DNA of 64,000 bases from Stictocephala bisonia (Eukaryota; Arthropoda; Insecta; Hemiptera; Membracidae), in the NCBI GenBank assembly GCA_035578905.1, contig JAQJVL010000002.1, positions 10,354,717 to 10,418,716 of the forward strand, written 5' to 3'. The notes beneath the pieces are model-generated. The model was given only the letters and a program-made list of their open reading frames with translations, was not told where the DNA came from and made no database searches. A program made the translations under genes and the position numbers. Of this stretch, positions 24,330 through 36,559 are shown piece by piece. How positions within the stretch are numbered: the first letter of the stretch is position 1; each line of letters opens with the position of its first letter.

Positions 24330-24605
24330 CTTTTATTTCTTCTTATGACGCTGGTCATCAAGATATGGATTGGACTAACAGTACATGAGTCAAAGTACAT
24401 AATGTTTCAATAAGGCGGCTGTACCTTAGCAAGTGTCATTAATTTTTCCCAACAACAAATAAACATCCGGCTGCTATCAGCTGATCATTTTCAAAATTCC
24501 ATCGACTCTGATTGGGTTTGAACCTGAGATCTTCATTTTATGAACTTTTTATCTTTTTGTTGGGCCTAAATCAACTATACCACCGACCTTTTCAGTAACC
24601 AAAAA
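24330..24605 (-). mobile_element. SINE family 2 with tRNA-derived head
   Basis: The minus strand starts GGTCGGTGGTATAGTTGATT (A-box-like) and about 60 bases later has GGTTCAAACCC, an excellent pol III B box. It continues GAAAATGATCAGCTGATAGC, ATTAATGACACTTGC, a diverged GTACAGCCGCC, and ends near GACCAGCGTCATAAGAAG with an A-rich AAATAAAA tail. This copy best shows the tRNA origin of family 2. Confidence 0.75.
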
Positions 24606-25504
24606 TCCGCTTTAAATGTTGGATTTTTTATTGTAAAAAGACTTTACCTCTTAAAGCAGGTCATGGAAAACAGCTTAACATTCAAATAGACCACATTTAA
24701 ATTAATTTATTGTTATAATCAAATGCATGTATCATATATTATCATTTATATAAAGATTGTCATCATTACATACGCCCATCAATGAATGTAGTCTTTGTTA
24801 CCTATTAAGCCCGAAATTAAAAGGTTTTCTTATTACTTATAAAACAATTATTGAACATCTAGAATGGGATACCGATTATTATTATTTTTCTAGTACTGCA
24901 ATCATTCAGAGCACGCCTTAGAAAAATAAGCTGTGGCTCATTTAATCTTAAATTCAGTTTTTAAAACCTAATTTGCATGTTAGGACATGTAATTTGTGTT
25001 AATGTCATGTTTAAACGTTGGGAATCAAATAGCTTGTTTAAGCATATATTAAAGTTCACTACTACCAAGAGTAAACTGTTGTTTAGTTAGTAAACAATTT
25101 GTACTAAAATCCAATTTAAAGTACATAACTGAACGTTTTTAAAATAAACAATCTCTGTTTTATATGCAGAGTAACAAAGTAAAACACATTTATATGTAGG
25201 AAAACAAAATTCAACATTAGGGCAACGTTATGATTTGTTATTTTAATACTGCATTCTTTCATGACAGCGTGTCGAAAACAAAATTATCTGAAAAACGAAA
25301 ACAAGGCAGGTTACAAAGCAGGAATTGCTTTTATTTTGGCTAACCATGTTCCCTCACATTTATCGACTTAAGCCCTGGCCCTGGCCGGTTAATTCCTGTT
25401 TTTATGGCAGCCATTATCAGTTTAGGGTACAGGATCATTGGGTTTGTGACTTGATTTTCTTTTAACAGGACACTGCAGGACCACGGGTTAAACAGATACC
25501 GTTA
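24606..25504. other. AT-rich stretch; possible SINE remnant at 24720-24850
   Basis: The minus strand of 24720-24850 has GGTAACAAAGACTACATTCA and GGGCGTATG, which resemble the SINE 3' half but are too diverged for certainty. At 25350-25450 a less AT-rich block contains CCCTGGCCCTGGCCGG and TTTTTATGGCAGCCATTA. No gene recognised. Confidence 0.4.
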
Positions 25505-25850
25505 TGACATCACTGTTATTGATTATTACGACTGAGTGTAACTGTTATTACAAGTGAGTGTAACTGCTATTACGACTAAATGAAACTGTTTCTACAACTG
25601 AGTGTAACTGTTACTACGACTGAGTGTAACTGATACTACGACTGAGTGTAACTGTTTTTACGACTGAGTGTAACTGTTATTGCGACTGAGTGTAACTGTT
25701 ATTACTACTGAGTGTAACTGTTTCTACGACTGAGTGTAACTGTTATTACGACTGAGTATAACTAATATTATGACTGAGTATAACTGTTATTACGACTGAG
25801 TGTAACTGTTATTTCGACTGAGTGTAACTTATTACGACTGGCATGTATAA
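25505..25850. repeat. Minisatellite, 22 bp unit, about 15 copies
   Basis: The unit is GACTGAGTGTAACTGTTATT-AC with variants in the TTATTAC part (TTTCTAC, TACTAC, TTTTTAC). It is bounded by unrelated AT-rich DNA and ends at CATGTATAACATACAG. Confidence 0.95.
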
Positions 25851-26319
25851 CATACAGTTGTTTAATTCAGTAGTATTTAATATTCATAAATTCATTTGAA
25901 TTAATAGTCTTCTTTTAGATTTTCTCCAAAATTGTTTAGTCTTAATTCAAACTGTATTTCATTTCAAAATGGCCAGTTTACAGAGAAAACTACTATATTA
26001 CTTAACAGACAGTAAATAATTTACTTGTTTTTAACTTTCATATCATGTTGATTTTTTTAGGTTAGTACATGTCCTTCTATGTAGTATTATTATTTTTGCA
26101 ATTGCCATCGCGTTCAAAAAATGATACAAGACTACTCCATTTTAAAATATAACAGTAAAAACAGTATAGTTAAGTATATCTACACACATTGTTGGCTCTA
26201 AATGTTAATTATCTTATTTTTGTATCGCATTAAAAGTTCAAATGAAATACCAATCATAATATTCTAAACCTTTACTGCCAGACCCGATTTAATTTCCTAA
26301 CAACTACGGTTCTTAATCA

Positions 26320-26900
26320 AAGGGAGCTTTTGACGATTGTGCAAGTGGATGTTTAGGACTTTTGACAGTTGTGCACGTGGATGTTTAGGCCTTTTGACAG
26401 TTGTGCACTTTGATGATTAAAACTTTTTAAAGTTGTGTACGTGGATGTTTAGGCCTTTTGACAGTTATGCACGTGGATGTTTATGACTTTTGGTATTTGT
26501 GCACGTAGATGTTTAGGGATTTAGACAGTTGTGCACGTGGATGTTTAGGACTTTTGACAGCCGTGCACGTGGATGTATAGGACTTTTGACAGTTGAGCAC
26601 TTTGAAGATTAAAACTTTTGAAAGTTGTGTAAGTGGATGTTTAGGACTTTTGACAGTTGTGCACTTTGATGATTAAAACTTTTGAAAGTTGTGTACGTGG
26701 ATGTTTAGGACTTTGGACAGTTGTGCACTTTGATGTTTAAGACTTTTGACAGTTGTGCACATTTATGTTTAAGACTTTTGAAAGTTATGCACGTCAATGT
26801 TTAGGACTTTTGACAGTTGTCCACGTGGATGTTTAGGACTTTTGATAGTTTTGCACGTGGATATTTAGGACTTTTCACAACTATGCACGTGGATGTGAAT
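26320..26900. repeat. Minisatellite, 32 bp unit, about 18 copies
   Basis: The unit is TTTAGGACTTTTGACAGTTG followed by TGCACGTGGATG. A second variant, CACTTTGATGATTAAAACTT then TTGAAAGTTGTG, alternates with it in the middle, suggesting an emerging two-unit period. Most ordinary units keep CACGTG. Confidence 0.95.
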
Positions 26901-27234
26901 TGTATTTATTATCTTAACATATGTCTATGAAAACTCTATATTTACATAAAATTCAAATATTTAAAAACGTGCAAAACATCTGGTAGCTCCTATGTGGTGC
27001 AAAATCTATTCAGTGGTCCGGGTATTTCGTGACGAGTAGACTACGTCGTTTTCGGATTATTGAAATAAGCATATTATTATTTGAATCTATTAGCGTTATG
27101 AAACAACATGAATTGAATGTATTTAGGATCTAATATAATCTTAAGTAAAAAATATTTGCATCTGATGATTTCATATAGTTGTAAATTACTGCATACATTT
27201 TACTTCGTTCGTGGGAAAACGACTGGTTCCCAAT

Positions 27235-27330
27235 ACTTTGCCATCTGAAACGTTGTAACACCTGCAGAAGGTGTTGCAGAAACCGAAACGTTGTCAATTT
27301 ATCCACACTTTAAATGGCAAATCGTTTCAC
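27235..27330 (+). repeat. Retroelement-like motif with CCGAAACGTTGTC
   Basis: Two copies of the word GAAACGTTGT occur at 27248 and about 27288. The second is preceded by the small inverted pair CACCTGCAGAAGGTG and GTTGCAGAAACC. It resembles the motif at 430-500. No coding sequence is attached. Confidence 0.35.
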
Positions 27331-28862
27331 AGCTGTTTACCAATGTTCTGCCGGAATTGAGGTAATTCTGTTACTGGCATTTTGTTCTTATAACGCTTTA
27401 CCATCAAAATTTTCACTGGGAGAGGTGTAAAAATGTAGGTTTTTTTCAGAATTCCGACGTACAAAAACTTATTGATTTGTAAAATAATTTAACGAAGGTA
27501 GGCCTAAATTAAACCCAAGGAGGTCTAAGTTTTTTATTTGTTTAACAAACAAAAATCGAATGAGCTTTTTTGAACCAAACTTTATTAAAAGCTTTGATTT
27601 CTAATGTTAATATTACAAATGAAAATTTTAAGCAATAAAATAGTATTTTAACTGAGAAAATTACAATACTAACCAAATGTTTTATTACGTATAATTAATT
27701 TTGTTAAAGATACATAACATAGGTAAAAAATGAAATACATTTCCTTAAAACTTATATAAAATAGATCAAAAATAGCCGACCATTCTAACCCCCCCCCCCC
27801 TAACATTAAGAAATAGTTCGGTTGAAATAAGTTAAATAGTTTATTTTTGTCTTAACTGAAAATTAAATTATTAATAACATTTTAGATCAATCCTACGTAT
27901 CATTTGCTATGATGATTAATCGTTACTTTAGTGCAAATTAAACCATTTCGATCAACTTACAGGACAGAAAATCTAGGTTTGTATTCTCATTCTCAATATT
28001 CAATCTTATCAGTTAATTGTTAATAAATAAAACGAACTAAGTTATTGTCAATTCCCAAGTTCCATTCAGCAGGTTGCGTGACACTAATAGAGCCATTTAT
28101 TTTAACGACCTCCATTTTCCTAACCTAAACAACTCTTTATCGTTCTCTCTCATGTTGTTGTTACATCTGTTTTGTTGTTCTTTTCCTTCCAAGTCATGAA
28201 TATAAAATTAGTTTTTACAATAATTTATTCTGTGAAACAAAACTAGTATTTCTTTCCCAATGGTTTTTTAACTGACGTTAATATTTCTTAGTTTTGCGAG
28301 AATTTGTACATCATGTAATAATACTACGACGAAGAATGGTTTTGTTAGTTTTGGCGTATTGTTTTATTAATTTGTAATTGATTTTTGTTTATATTTTATT
28401 TATGTTTATTATTTTAAGTTTATTCATGTTACTTATAAGGGTTTCTGTTCGTTAACATTCTTCCCAGTAAGACTTTTACTGTATTTTTACGATTTTGTCT
28501 TGTATTCGACTGTACTGGTTTGTTATTTTTGCCTTTTTTAGTATGTTTCCTTATTATTGTCTTTAATTATTAGTGACAGTAAAAACAACGGTTTGTTGTT
28601 GTTAAGGTATGTTTTTTCTTTTTTCAGATGTTATTGTTCTTTTTATCATTTTTGTCTTGTTTACTACTTTGTTACTGTTGATAATTTATTCCTATTAACC
28701 CAAAGTAGGCCTACATGTGAAGAAAATGAGATCATCTAAGCAGTTATTTATATAAGGGGGTGTTACAATAATCTATCAATCTTATGCACTCTCCTGCTTA
28801 AGCTCGGGATGAGTAGTTACGTGGTGTTGTTGTTTGAGAAGTCACATTCAAAAGTGAGCTAA
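27331..28862. other. AT-rich stretch without a recognisable gene
   Basis: Contains a C12 run at 27789-27800. No coding or repeat structure recognised. Confidence 0.5.
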
Positions 28863-29060
28863 ATGTGTGTCGAGTAGTTACTTCTCCAGTGCGTAGTACG
28901 AATAGCTGCGAAAGCACCGCTTTCAGCCCCTTCCCATTTTATCTGCAAATTCTCAATGATAAACGTAGTAATTATTACTACATATTTATAAAGACATGCA
29001 TTAGTTGTAATCTATTTCTAACTGTATGTGTTTATTTAGCTATTGCTCTCTTTTGCCGGA
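28863..29060 (-). mobile_element. hAT-like MITE, degraded fragment
   Basis: In reverse complement it retains AGATTACAACTAATGCATGT, TAATAATTACTACGTTTATC, ATTGAGAATTTGC and GGAGAAGTAACTACTCGAC. Both terminal inverted repeats are lost. The 113-codon ORF across it is not a gene. Confidence 0.65.
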
Positions 29061-29829
29061 AGTTACAATATTTTTTTTTTTTTACTATTCTTACTATCTT
29101 TTTTCTTTATACTCCAGTGGCATTTTTGACATGGTATTCAGATTTCGTCAAGATCCAACGGTCAAAATTCCTATTTAAATGGACTTCTCAGGATTTGAAA
29201 ACGTGAAACTCTGCATTAGAGGCAGAAGTGCTAACCACTTGGCTAACGATATGCCCAATTTATTTGAAATGGAATAGTTCATACTTTGTAAGTTTTTATT
29301 GCCGTATTCTAATAAATAAAACTGAAAATGCCAACATTGTTAAGGATTGAAATATAATATTAACTATTCCTAACTTGGATACAACTGGACCATAACACAA
29401 ACACCCCTCCTTAAACAGACGTATCAACATAAACTTGCAATGAATTTTAATTGGTCGTTAGAGGGCAGCACTCCTCCAAAATGGATTCCATTTCCTACGT
29501 TCCATCTCTATTTCCATACAGGTTCCATTACCACTGTTTACGGGTCCATGTTAATGTGATCCGTGCAGACATCGAGTGCAGTAGAATGCCCATTCATAAC
29601 TTGATGTATTAATAATTGCTTCCCATATTTCGATAAGATAACTGTGCACATATCTATAAATGTCTTTAACTGACAGAACTGTAATAGATTTCACACATAG
29701 CTTCATGTTATTGATTTGGTTCTCAACTGACTTTACCTGTAATTTTTAATATCTTTAGCCAGGAATTCAGGAATTACGACAAACCTTGAACTTTGACCTT
29801 GAACAATACTTCAAGTCTATACCTCGACA
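29061..29829. other. Unassigned stretch
   Basis: Nothing recognised. Slightly GC-richer around 29400-29560. Confidence 0.45.
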
Positions 29830-30255
29830 GTAGTGGTGCAGTACTGTAATCCAACTTGGAACAAAGTGTTGTGGAGATTGTAGGAGATGGGTCCTATGTT
29901 TGATCCTCTTACAGACACGACAACCGCTCAACGGTTAACCATCGACGTAAACAGTACTAGTAGAGAAGTCTGGGGTCTATATTGAGTGGTAATCTACAAG
30001 AGAACTGAGTATGAAGCTTGTATATTTCGCTGAAAATCAGACCATTAGTACGTGTTTCGGATTCCACGTAAAGCTGTAGCAGCCTTATATGACTTGGTTA
30101 TTGGGCTATTAATAAATGGTTATTTCTAAATAATAGTCAATCTTAGTGAGTAGCAATGACTACACTAGTTCATCAACACCATCACACTCATTCGCTCCTC
30201 ATATTCGCTCTTATTTCTACGATCGGTGTCTTAGTATTAAATAATAATTAATTCC
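29830..30255 (+). mobile_element. SINE family 1, full length
   Basis: Head TAGTGGTGCAGTACTG resembles an A box and GTTTGATCC near 29908 resembles a B box, about 65 bp apart (longer than in a tRNA). Next come GTGTTGTGGAGATTGTAGG, AGAGAAGTCTGGGG, GAAAATCAGACCATTAGTAC, GATTCCACGTAAAGCTGTAG and GGGCTATTAATAAATGG. It ends with CTCATATTCGCTC, GATCGGTGTCTTAG and an A/T tail. This is the best full-length reference copy. Confidence 0.8.
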
Positions 30256-30418
30256 AACATTTATGGAGACAGTTTTTATTTTCCGAATTACAGCAAAAAT
30301 TAAGTAGCCTATTGCACTATATTAACATAGTCAAATGTGGTATTAAAATAAAGGCGTTCTTATCCTAAGCCCGTTTATATTTTTAGATTTAGAAATGGTC
30401 AACATCTAAGTGCCTTAC

Positions 30419-30472
30419 TGCAAAAAAAAAAAAAAACAAAAAAAAACAAACAAAAAAAAAAAACAAACACCA
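30419..30472. repeat. A-rich low-complexity tract
   Basis: A runs separated by single C bases. It could be an old retrotransposon tail or simple repeat. Confidence 0.8.
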
Positions 30473-30866
30473 ATGTGAATTCAATTCAACACTGTTAAAG
30501 TGGTTCAATCGTTTTTAATATTTATTTATTCTGGTACTGGTACTGGTTCACCCCCTTACACTGTCTGAACATTTTCCCTGTACTGATCAATAGTCTATGG
30601 GGAATGGACAGAGTAAAAGTAAGAAGGAAATCGTAAAAGCAGCTGCGCACACTTTACCAGTCACTTAAATTAAATGTTTATGTTTGCACAAATCATATTG
30701 AAATGGATTAAATAAATAAATGAAGACAAGTAGCCTACTAAATTAGATGAAAATAAATTTGGAAGTCATGTATGCCATTTTAGACCAACACGATACAGAA
30801 ATATTATATACAAATGAGTGGATATGTAAGAACGTAAGCTCTTAACATCACCTTCCAATGTAACTT

Positions 30867-31072
30867 CACAGGGAAGAAAGAAACGGAGGTTGCTTTCTTA
30901 TGGCTGCAGCGAACTAGTCACGTCTGTAGTAATAATTACTAAATTTATCCTTGAGAGTTTGGGAGTATAAGGGGGGACTGACAAGGTTCTGGTCTTGCCA
31001 TCGTATGACAAACAGTAGACATAACTACTCGACACACATTGGATTCGATCTCTGTTTCTGTCTTCGCTATGG
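30867..31072 (+). mobile_element. hAT-like MITE with internal deletion
   Basis: Ends are CACAGGGAAGAAAGAAACGG and TCTCTGTTTCTGTCTTCGC-TATG. The segment that normally holds TAGATTACAACTAATGTACA is deleted, leaving GCAGCGAACTAGTCACG joined to TGTAGTAATAATTACTAA. Flanks GTAACTT and GTAACAT match at 6 of 7 positions, supporting a 7-8 bp duplication. Confidence 0.9.
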
Positions 31073-31207
31073 TAACATCCACTTCAGAACAAGTACATAC
31101 TTATGTGACCGCTGTTCGTGGTAAAAGAATCTCACTTCTAAACCCCAGCAAGAACGAATTGAATGGAAGTTATAGTGTCGGCTGGCGGTAGGGGGAGGAA
31201 ATCCCAC

Positions 31208-31285
31208 CTTGTGGTCCAGAGGCTGAGGGAGGTCGTTAGGGCCAGCTGGTGACAGGTGGCAGTCATCAGGCGGCATTGTCTCCAT
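31208..31285 (-). CDS. Candidate first coding exon (speculative)
   Basis: In a GC-rich island (31140-31345) the minus strand opens with ATG at 31285 and reads 26 codons beginning METMPPDDCHLSPAGPNDLP. It ends in CAC-AAG followed by GTGGGA, a plausible 5' splice site. Downstream the frame stays open to 31067 but changes to AT-rich, non-protein-like residues, as if entering an intron. A second minus-strand frame also crosses the island, so the reading is uncertain. No family recognised. Confidence 0.25.
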
Positions 31286-31304
31286 CCCCTCCCCGCCAAC
31301 TCGG

Positions 31305-31344
31305 GGTGCCTACTGTCTAGACGGTAAAGAATCAAGTAGGCACC
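31305..31344. repeat. Perfect 10 bp hairpin
   Basis: GGTGCCTACT (31305-31314) pairs exactly with AGTAGGCACC (31335-31344) around a 20 nt loop, at the edge of the GC-rich island. Confidence 0.85.
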
Positions 31345-31345
31345 A

Positions 31346-33007
31346 ACACACCGACATACTCTTTAGAAACTCAACAACATAGTGTCTATAAGTTTAATTT
31401 CGTTAGCGATTCGAGTCTCAAGCAATCTTTCGAGCTAGGGAGAAGATAAGAAAGCTAACGTTTAATTTGAAACTAACGGCCCAAGGATGTTCTTAAAATA
31501 TCATAACCTAAACAAATTTCCTAGGCTCTGCGCGAACAACTCCACTGATTTCCTATCACTACCGTGTTTTATTGGTATACATAGATTAACAGCTGTTTGC
31601 GTTTATAATGTTTATGTTTGTGTTAACATTGCGTATTTTGTGCTTGTTTAAAGCGTCTGTTTACAACATAAAAAACAGCTGCTAAACAAAAGCAATAATA
31701 AACCCTTGATCCGATGCTTTTAATAGTCCGGCTGTTGTGGTAGCGAATCACAAACCGAGGTCAGGGGCCGATGTGACACGAGCCTAGAGAGTTACGGGGT
31801 CGGCATATGAGTCGTACAAGGGAGTCCCCAGTCCAAGTGTTTATTTAATATTACTTAAATAGTTACGGTTAATTATTATGTAAATTAATGAAGAGTGTGC
31901 ATCCAAATTCCTAATGACAGTTGGAGATAGATGGTGTGCTTTCGTAATGTGTGAGTCACGTTGGAGTATGTGTGAGTTTGTTGAATGGCAGTGGAAGTGG
32001 GAGGGTTGTGCATTTCGCGGTGCGTACGTCAAGTGTATATTCGAATACGTACTGAATGATATAGGGTGTATATGGATGTATGGGTGAATGTGTTTACGTG
32101 GTTCAGTGTGATAGCTTACTCACTGCTTTCGCTCCACCTCAGCCTTCGGCCTCAGTCTTTGACTCATGACTCAATTGTGCAATATGGGCTTACCACGAGA
32201 GACGAAAGAATACTAAGAAATTTTTTTAAATCAACTTTTCTGTTTATTTATTTTTGCTTATAATCTTCATCATCAGCAATGTTCTAGTTCTTTTAAAGGT
32301 TGATTCTATCCTTTAGTAATCGAATTACATTTCCGTAGTGTAAAGATATTAAAGCTACATACCCAAACAAAGTTCAAGTTCATAAAAACTATTTTCCAAA
32401 TTACTAGTAGATGTGAGAGAATCGCTCGTGTTTTTAAAAGCCCAAGAGAAGAACGTGTGCATTGTGGTCACGTTGTTCTTGCGGTCATGTTGTGGTCATA
32501 TTGCGGTCACAACGTTTGTGGTTACAGGGTAAAGTACCGTAAATTCCGATTCACTCTGATTTATTATCTCATATAAAAACAACCACTTACCAACTTTAAA
32601 CCAACACACAAATACCAACAAATAACACATCATGGTAAAAAGATCATGCACGCTCGCCGACAAAGAACAGTGATGGTTAAAAATATCTTTGACATATTTT
32701 AATCTGAAATTCTCTAGATTATCGTTAGCACTTATGATTGAAGATCAGATGGTGTCAGGATCAAATCTCAGAATGTCGACTACAATTTTGTAAAGGGGTT
32801 TGGGCCATTTTCCCTCAATAACGTTGTAAATAATTTTAAAAAGCCACTAATATAGACAGACAAATATAAATAAATAAAAAAAATTAAAATTAACAATAAA
32901 TATTATATGTTTTAACAGTAAATTGGTTTTAAAACAAAGTATACCGGTAACTATTTAATAGCTATCATAAATCACAATTATGAACCAATTTTTAATGGAA
33001 TTAGCAT
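31346..33007. other. Unassigned region
   Basis: A less AT-rich block lies at 31730-31840. A short imperfect repeat of TTGTGGTCAC-like words lies at 32460-32520. Two 63-65 codon ORFs show no domain. Confidence 0.45.
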
Positions 33008-33042
33008 AAAAAAGAAAGAAAGAAAGAAAGAAAGAAAGAAAA
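33008..33042. repeat. AAAG microsatellite
   Basis: About eight uninterrupted AAAG units. Confidence 0.95.
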
Positions 33043-33125
33043 CAACATTAAATTATGAGTGATACAATTTTTCTTACCATGTCCACTTATTTAATTTAAT
33101 TTGATATTAATGTTAATAGTCAATC

Positions 33126-33400
33126 CACAGTGAAGAAAGAAACAGAGGCCGCATTCAATAATGTGATGAGTGTGTGTAGAGTTAGTGAGTTGAGAAGTTA
33201 TTTATCCAGTTTGTCATGTAATGGCAGGGCCAGTACCTTGTCAGTCCCATCCTTATTCACCGCAAATCCTCAAGGATAAACTTAGTAATTATTACTACAG
33301 ATGTATAAAGATGTACATAAATTGTAATCTATTTATAACTGACACTGAGTCGTTCACTGCACCAATACGAAAGTGTCATCCGTATTTTTTTTTATCTGTG
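33126..33400 (-). mobile_element. hAT-like MITE, inverted orientation
   Basis: Ends are CACAGTGAAGAAAGAAACAG and TTTTTATCTGTG. In reverse complement it has GTGAACGACTCAGTGTCAG, AGATTACAATTTATGTACA, TTATCCTTGAGGATTTG and GACAAGGTACTGG. Flanks GTCAATC and GCTAATC match at 5 of 7 positions. Confidence 0.92.
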
Positions 33401-34059
33401 GCTAATCTCAATAACTGTAATGTTCTAATAAATTTAATTATAAGATGTTACAATTAAAACATTAATGAAATAATTCTTTTGCATCATTTTTCCCCAATTA
33501 GTTATCCCGTAAAGAAATTATAGTTCTGTGAAGTAAGCGCATATGTTATATTATAAATACACAAATGAAATCAATCCATGCTTTTAATCATTTGCAACAA
33601 TTATAGAGTTGTTTAAAACTGTTAGTCAGACATTAAAACAAATAAACTATTTATATGACTAAAGTTATTGACCACTTACTGCACGTGTGTAATGAGAATT
33701 GATTATCACAATAACAGTTATATGACATTTGAAATAACATGAGGAATTTATCAGATAAAAGTCGTCTTAACAATCTGTTAACATAGTTAACCTCAATTAT
33801 AAAATTGGACGCATTGCTTCCTGGAAGATCCAAAGTACGTTACGTCCAATAAACCCAGGGAAGCCTGGAATCCCAGTTACACAAGCACGTGCTATGAAAT
33901 GTGGGTTTAAATGTACTGCCGTCCTTGTAAGCGGTGGATTAAATGATCTCTTACAACTATGCTGAAGAAAGATTTTATGATAACGATAGTAATCATGAAT
34001 TAGGTTAGTTGAACGTACTTGTAGGATCTTATGAGATATATTTGGGGAATTTAACTGAA
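33401..34059. other. AT-rich stretch without a recognisable gene
   Basis: No feature recognised before the 87 bp array. Confidence 0.5.
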
Positions 34060-35570
34060 GAACATGAACTTGTTAAACCTGAAGACATTCTAAGATATTG
34101 GGGATCGTTTAGCTACAATATCTGGAATCCGAAGAGTTTAGAGATCGTGAATCTAAAGCACATGGTACCTGTCAAAAACGAAGATTGGGGATTCTTTAGC
34201 TACAGTATGTGGTACCCAAAGAATTCAGAGATCGTGAATCTAAAGCACATGGTACCTGTAGAACACGAAGATTGGGGATCGTTTAGCTACAATATGTGGT
34301 ATCCGAAGAGTTTTGAGATCGTGAATCTAAAGCACATGGTACCTGTCAAACACGAAGATTGGGGATCGTTTAGCCACAAAATGTGGTATCCGAAGAGTTT
34401 TGAGATCGTGAATGTAAAGCACATGGTACCTAATCAGACACAAAGATTGGGGATCGTTTGGCTACAATATGTGGTATCCGAAGAGTTTTGAGATCGTGAA
34501 TCTAAAGCACATGGTACATGTCGAACACGAAGATTGGGGATCGTTTAGCTACAATATGTGGTATCCGAAGAGTTTTGAGATCGTGAATGTAAAGCACATG
34601 GTACATGTCGAACACGAAGATTGGGGATCGTTTAGCTACAATATGTGGTATCCGAAGAGTTTTGAGATCGTGAATCTAAAGCACATGGTACATGTCGAAC
34701 ACGAAGATTGGGGATCGTTTAGCTACAATATGTGGTATCCGAAGAGTTTTGAGATCGTGAATGTAAAGCACATGGTACCTAATCAGACACAAAGATTGGG
34801 GATCGTTTAGCTACAAAATGTGGTATCCGAAGAGTTTTGAGATCGTGAATCTAAAGCACTGGAACCTGTCAAACACGAAGATTGGGGATCGTTTAGCTAC
34901 AAAATGTGGTATCCGAAGAGTTTTGAGATCGTGAATCTAAAGCACATGGTACCTGTCGAACACGAAGACTGGGGATCGTTTAGCTACAAAATGTGGTATC
35001 CGAAGAGTTTTGAGATCGTGAATCTAAAGCACATGGTACCTGTCGAACACGAAGATTGGGGATCGTTTAGCTACAATATGTGGTATCCGAAAAGTTTTGA
35101 GATCGTGAATCTAAAGCACATGGTACCTGTCAAACACGAAGATTGGGGATCGTTTAGCTACAATACCTGGAATCCGGGGTGTTTTGGGATTGTGAATCTA
35201 AAGCCCATAGAACCTGTTGATCACGAAGATTGGGGATCGTTTTGCTATAACATCTGGAGTTCAAGGTGTTTTGGGATCGTGAATCTAAAGACCATAGAAT
35301 CCATCAAATACGGAGATTGGATCTAGTTTAGAAACAATATCTGGTTTCTATCTAATAATAGGAGAAACTATCTAGTTTAGATACAATATCTGGAATCTGA
35401 AGAGTTGTGGATTTTGTATGTAAAATGCAATATGTTACCTGTCGAAACCGAAGAGTTATGAATCGATCAACTAAAATACCAGCGGTGTTGTAGTCGTTTA
35501 ACTATAATTTATGGAACCTGAAGAGCTGGAACATTTTAACTACAGTATTTAGCACCAGTAGAGTAACTAC
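34060..35570 (+). repeat. 87 bp tandem array, ~14 units, open in one frame
   Basis: The unit contains GAAGATTGGGGATCGTTTAG, TGTGGTATCCGAAGAGTTTT and CTAAAGCACATGGTACCTGT. At 87 bp it equals 29 codons, so one frame stays open across copies and encodes a repeat containing EDWGSFSYNMWYPKSFEIVN. Open segments are 34009-34491, 34469-34810 and 34904-35326. A one-base gain in copies with CCTAATCAGACAC (near 34432 and 34783) and a one-base loss near 34859 break the frame. Copy differences are mostly amino-acid changing (Asn/Lys, Leu/Val, Pro/His, Lys/Glu), arguing against selection on a protein. Outer units decay on both sides. A dead repeat-protein gene cannot be excluded. Confidence 0.92.
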
Positions 35571-36549
35571 GGTAAAATTATTTTATTTATCATGTTGATA
35601 AGCTAGTAAATAATCTGCGAATGTAAATAATGATTATGTTTATTTTGCCCCAGGAAAAGCAACTACTTTTTCAGACGAAAAGTTTGCTCTCTTAATTTCT
35701 AAGAAATATTGAAGCTATCAAAGTCCCGGGCAACATTTCACAATTGCTTGCGAAACTTTAGCAAGAAAATATTGTAAAGAACGCTAATAGATATTCTGAT
35801 AAAGTTTACATGGAGTTTCAAAGTTTAAAAAGAAGAGTTTGGGAGCCATTAAAAGTTTCACAATGGACGTGCTTTATTCAGGCAGTAAATAAAAATATAA
35901 CAAGTTGTCACTCGTTGCTAGTTGGGGGTAATTTGAAAGTTTGAAACTAAATTTATTTTAATATGCCAAAGTAATGGCCGGATATTAAAGTTTAGATATC
36001 TATGTAATAAGAAATAGCTCTCTGTATATCTGCACAAGAGAATTTTAAATTACACTCCCACAAAATAACCTAAGTAGTCACTAAAATCAATACAATTATT
36101 GTTGTTTATATTTGATAAATAATTTCTAGTAAACAGTTTATATTCTGTTTTTTTTTTATTTTTATTATGGAACAGGTAATTAACTAAAAGTGTGGAAGAT
36201 TATTTAAAATGTTCCTTCATTTCATGAAGAAACAAACAAAAAAATGAGAACAATCCTGTCATCTTCGTACTATGAAAATATTTCTGGAGTATTTATGAAG
36301 ATATCTAGGCCGAATTAGTAATGTAGATTAAAATTACTGATTTTAAAATTGCTGAAGAGTAATATAACATACACCTTAACCTAGATACATGAATTTTATA
36401 TATTTCACTGTTCATCCTTAATATATAAATACATTTACAAGAAAATAAAATAAAATGATTACAGTACGTTGTACGAAAAAACGCGGTCACTCTAACTGTA
36501 CCCGGTACACGTAAGGAACATGCTTAAAACGTAAAATGTCTATCTAGTA
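35571..36549. other. AT-rich stretch without a recognisable gene
   Basis: No gene recognised. A G10 run lies at about 36554-36563, just before the next array. Confidence 0.5.
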
Positions 36550-36559
36550 CAGAGGGGGG

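Noticed and set aside
28865..29206. 113-codon plus-strand ORF
   Set aside because: It covers a degraded MITE fragment and T-rich sequence.
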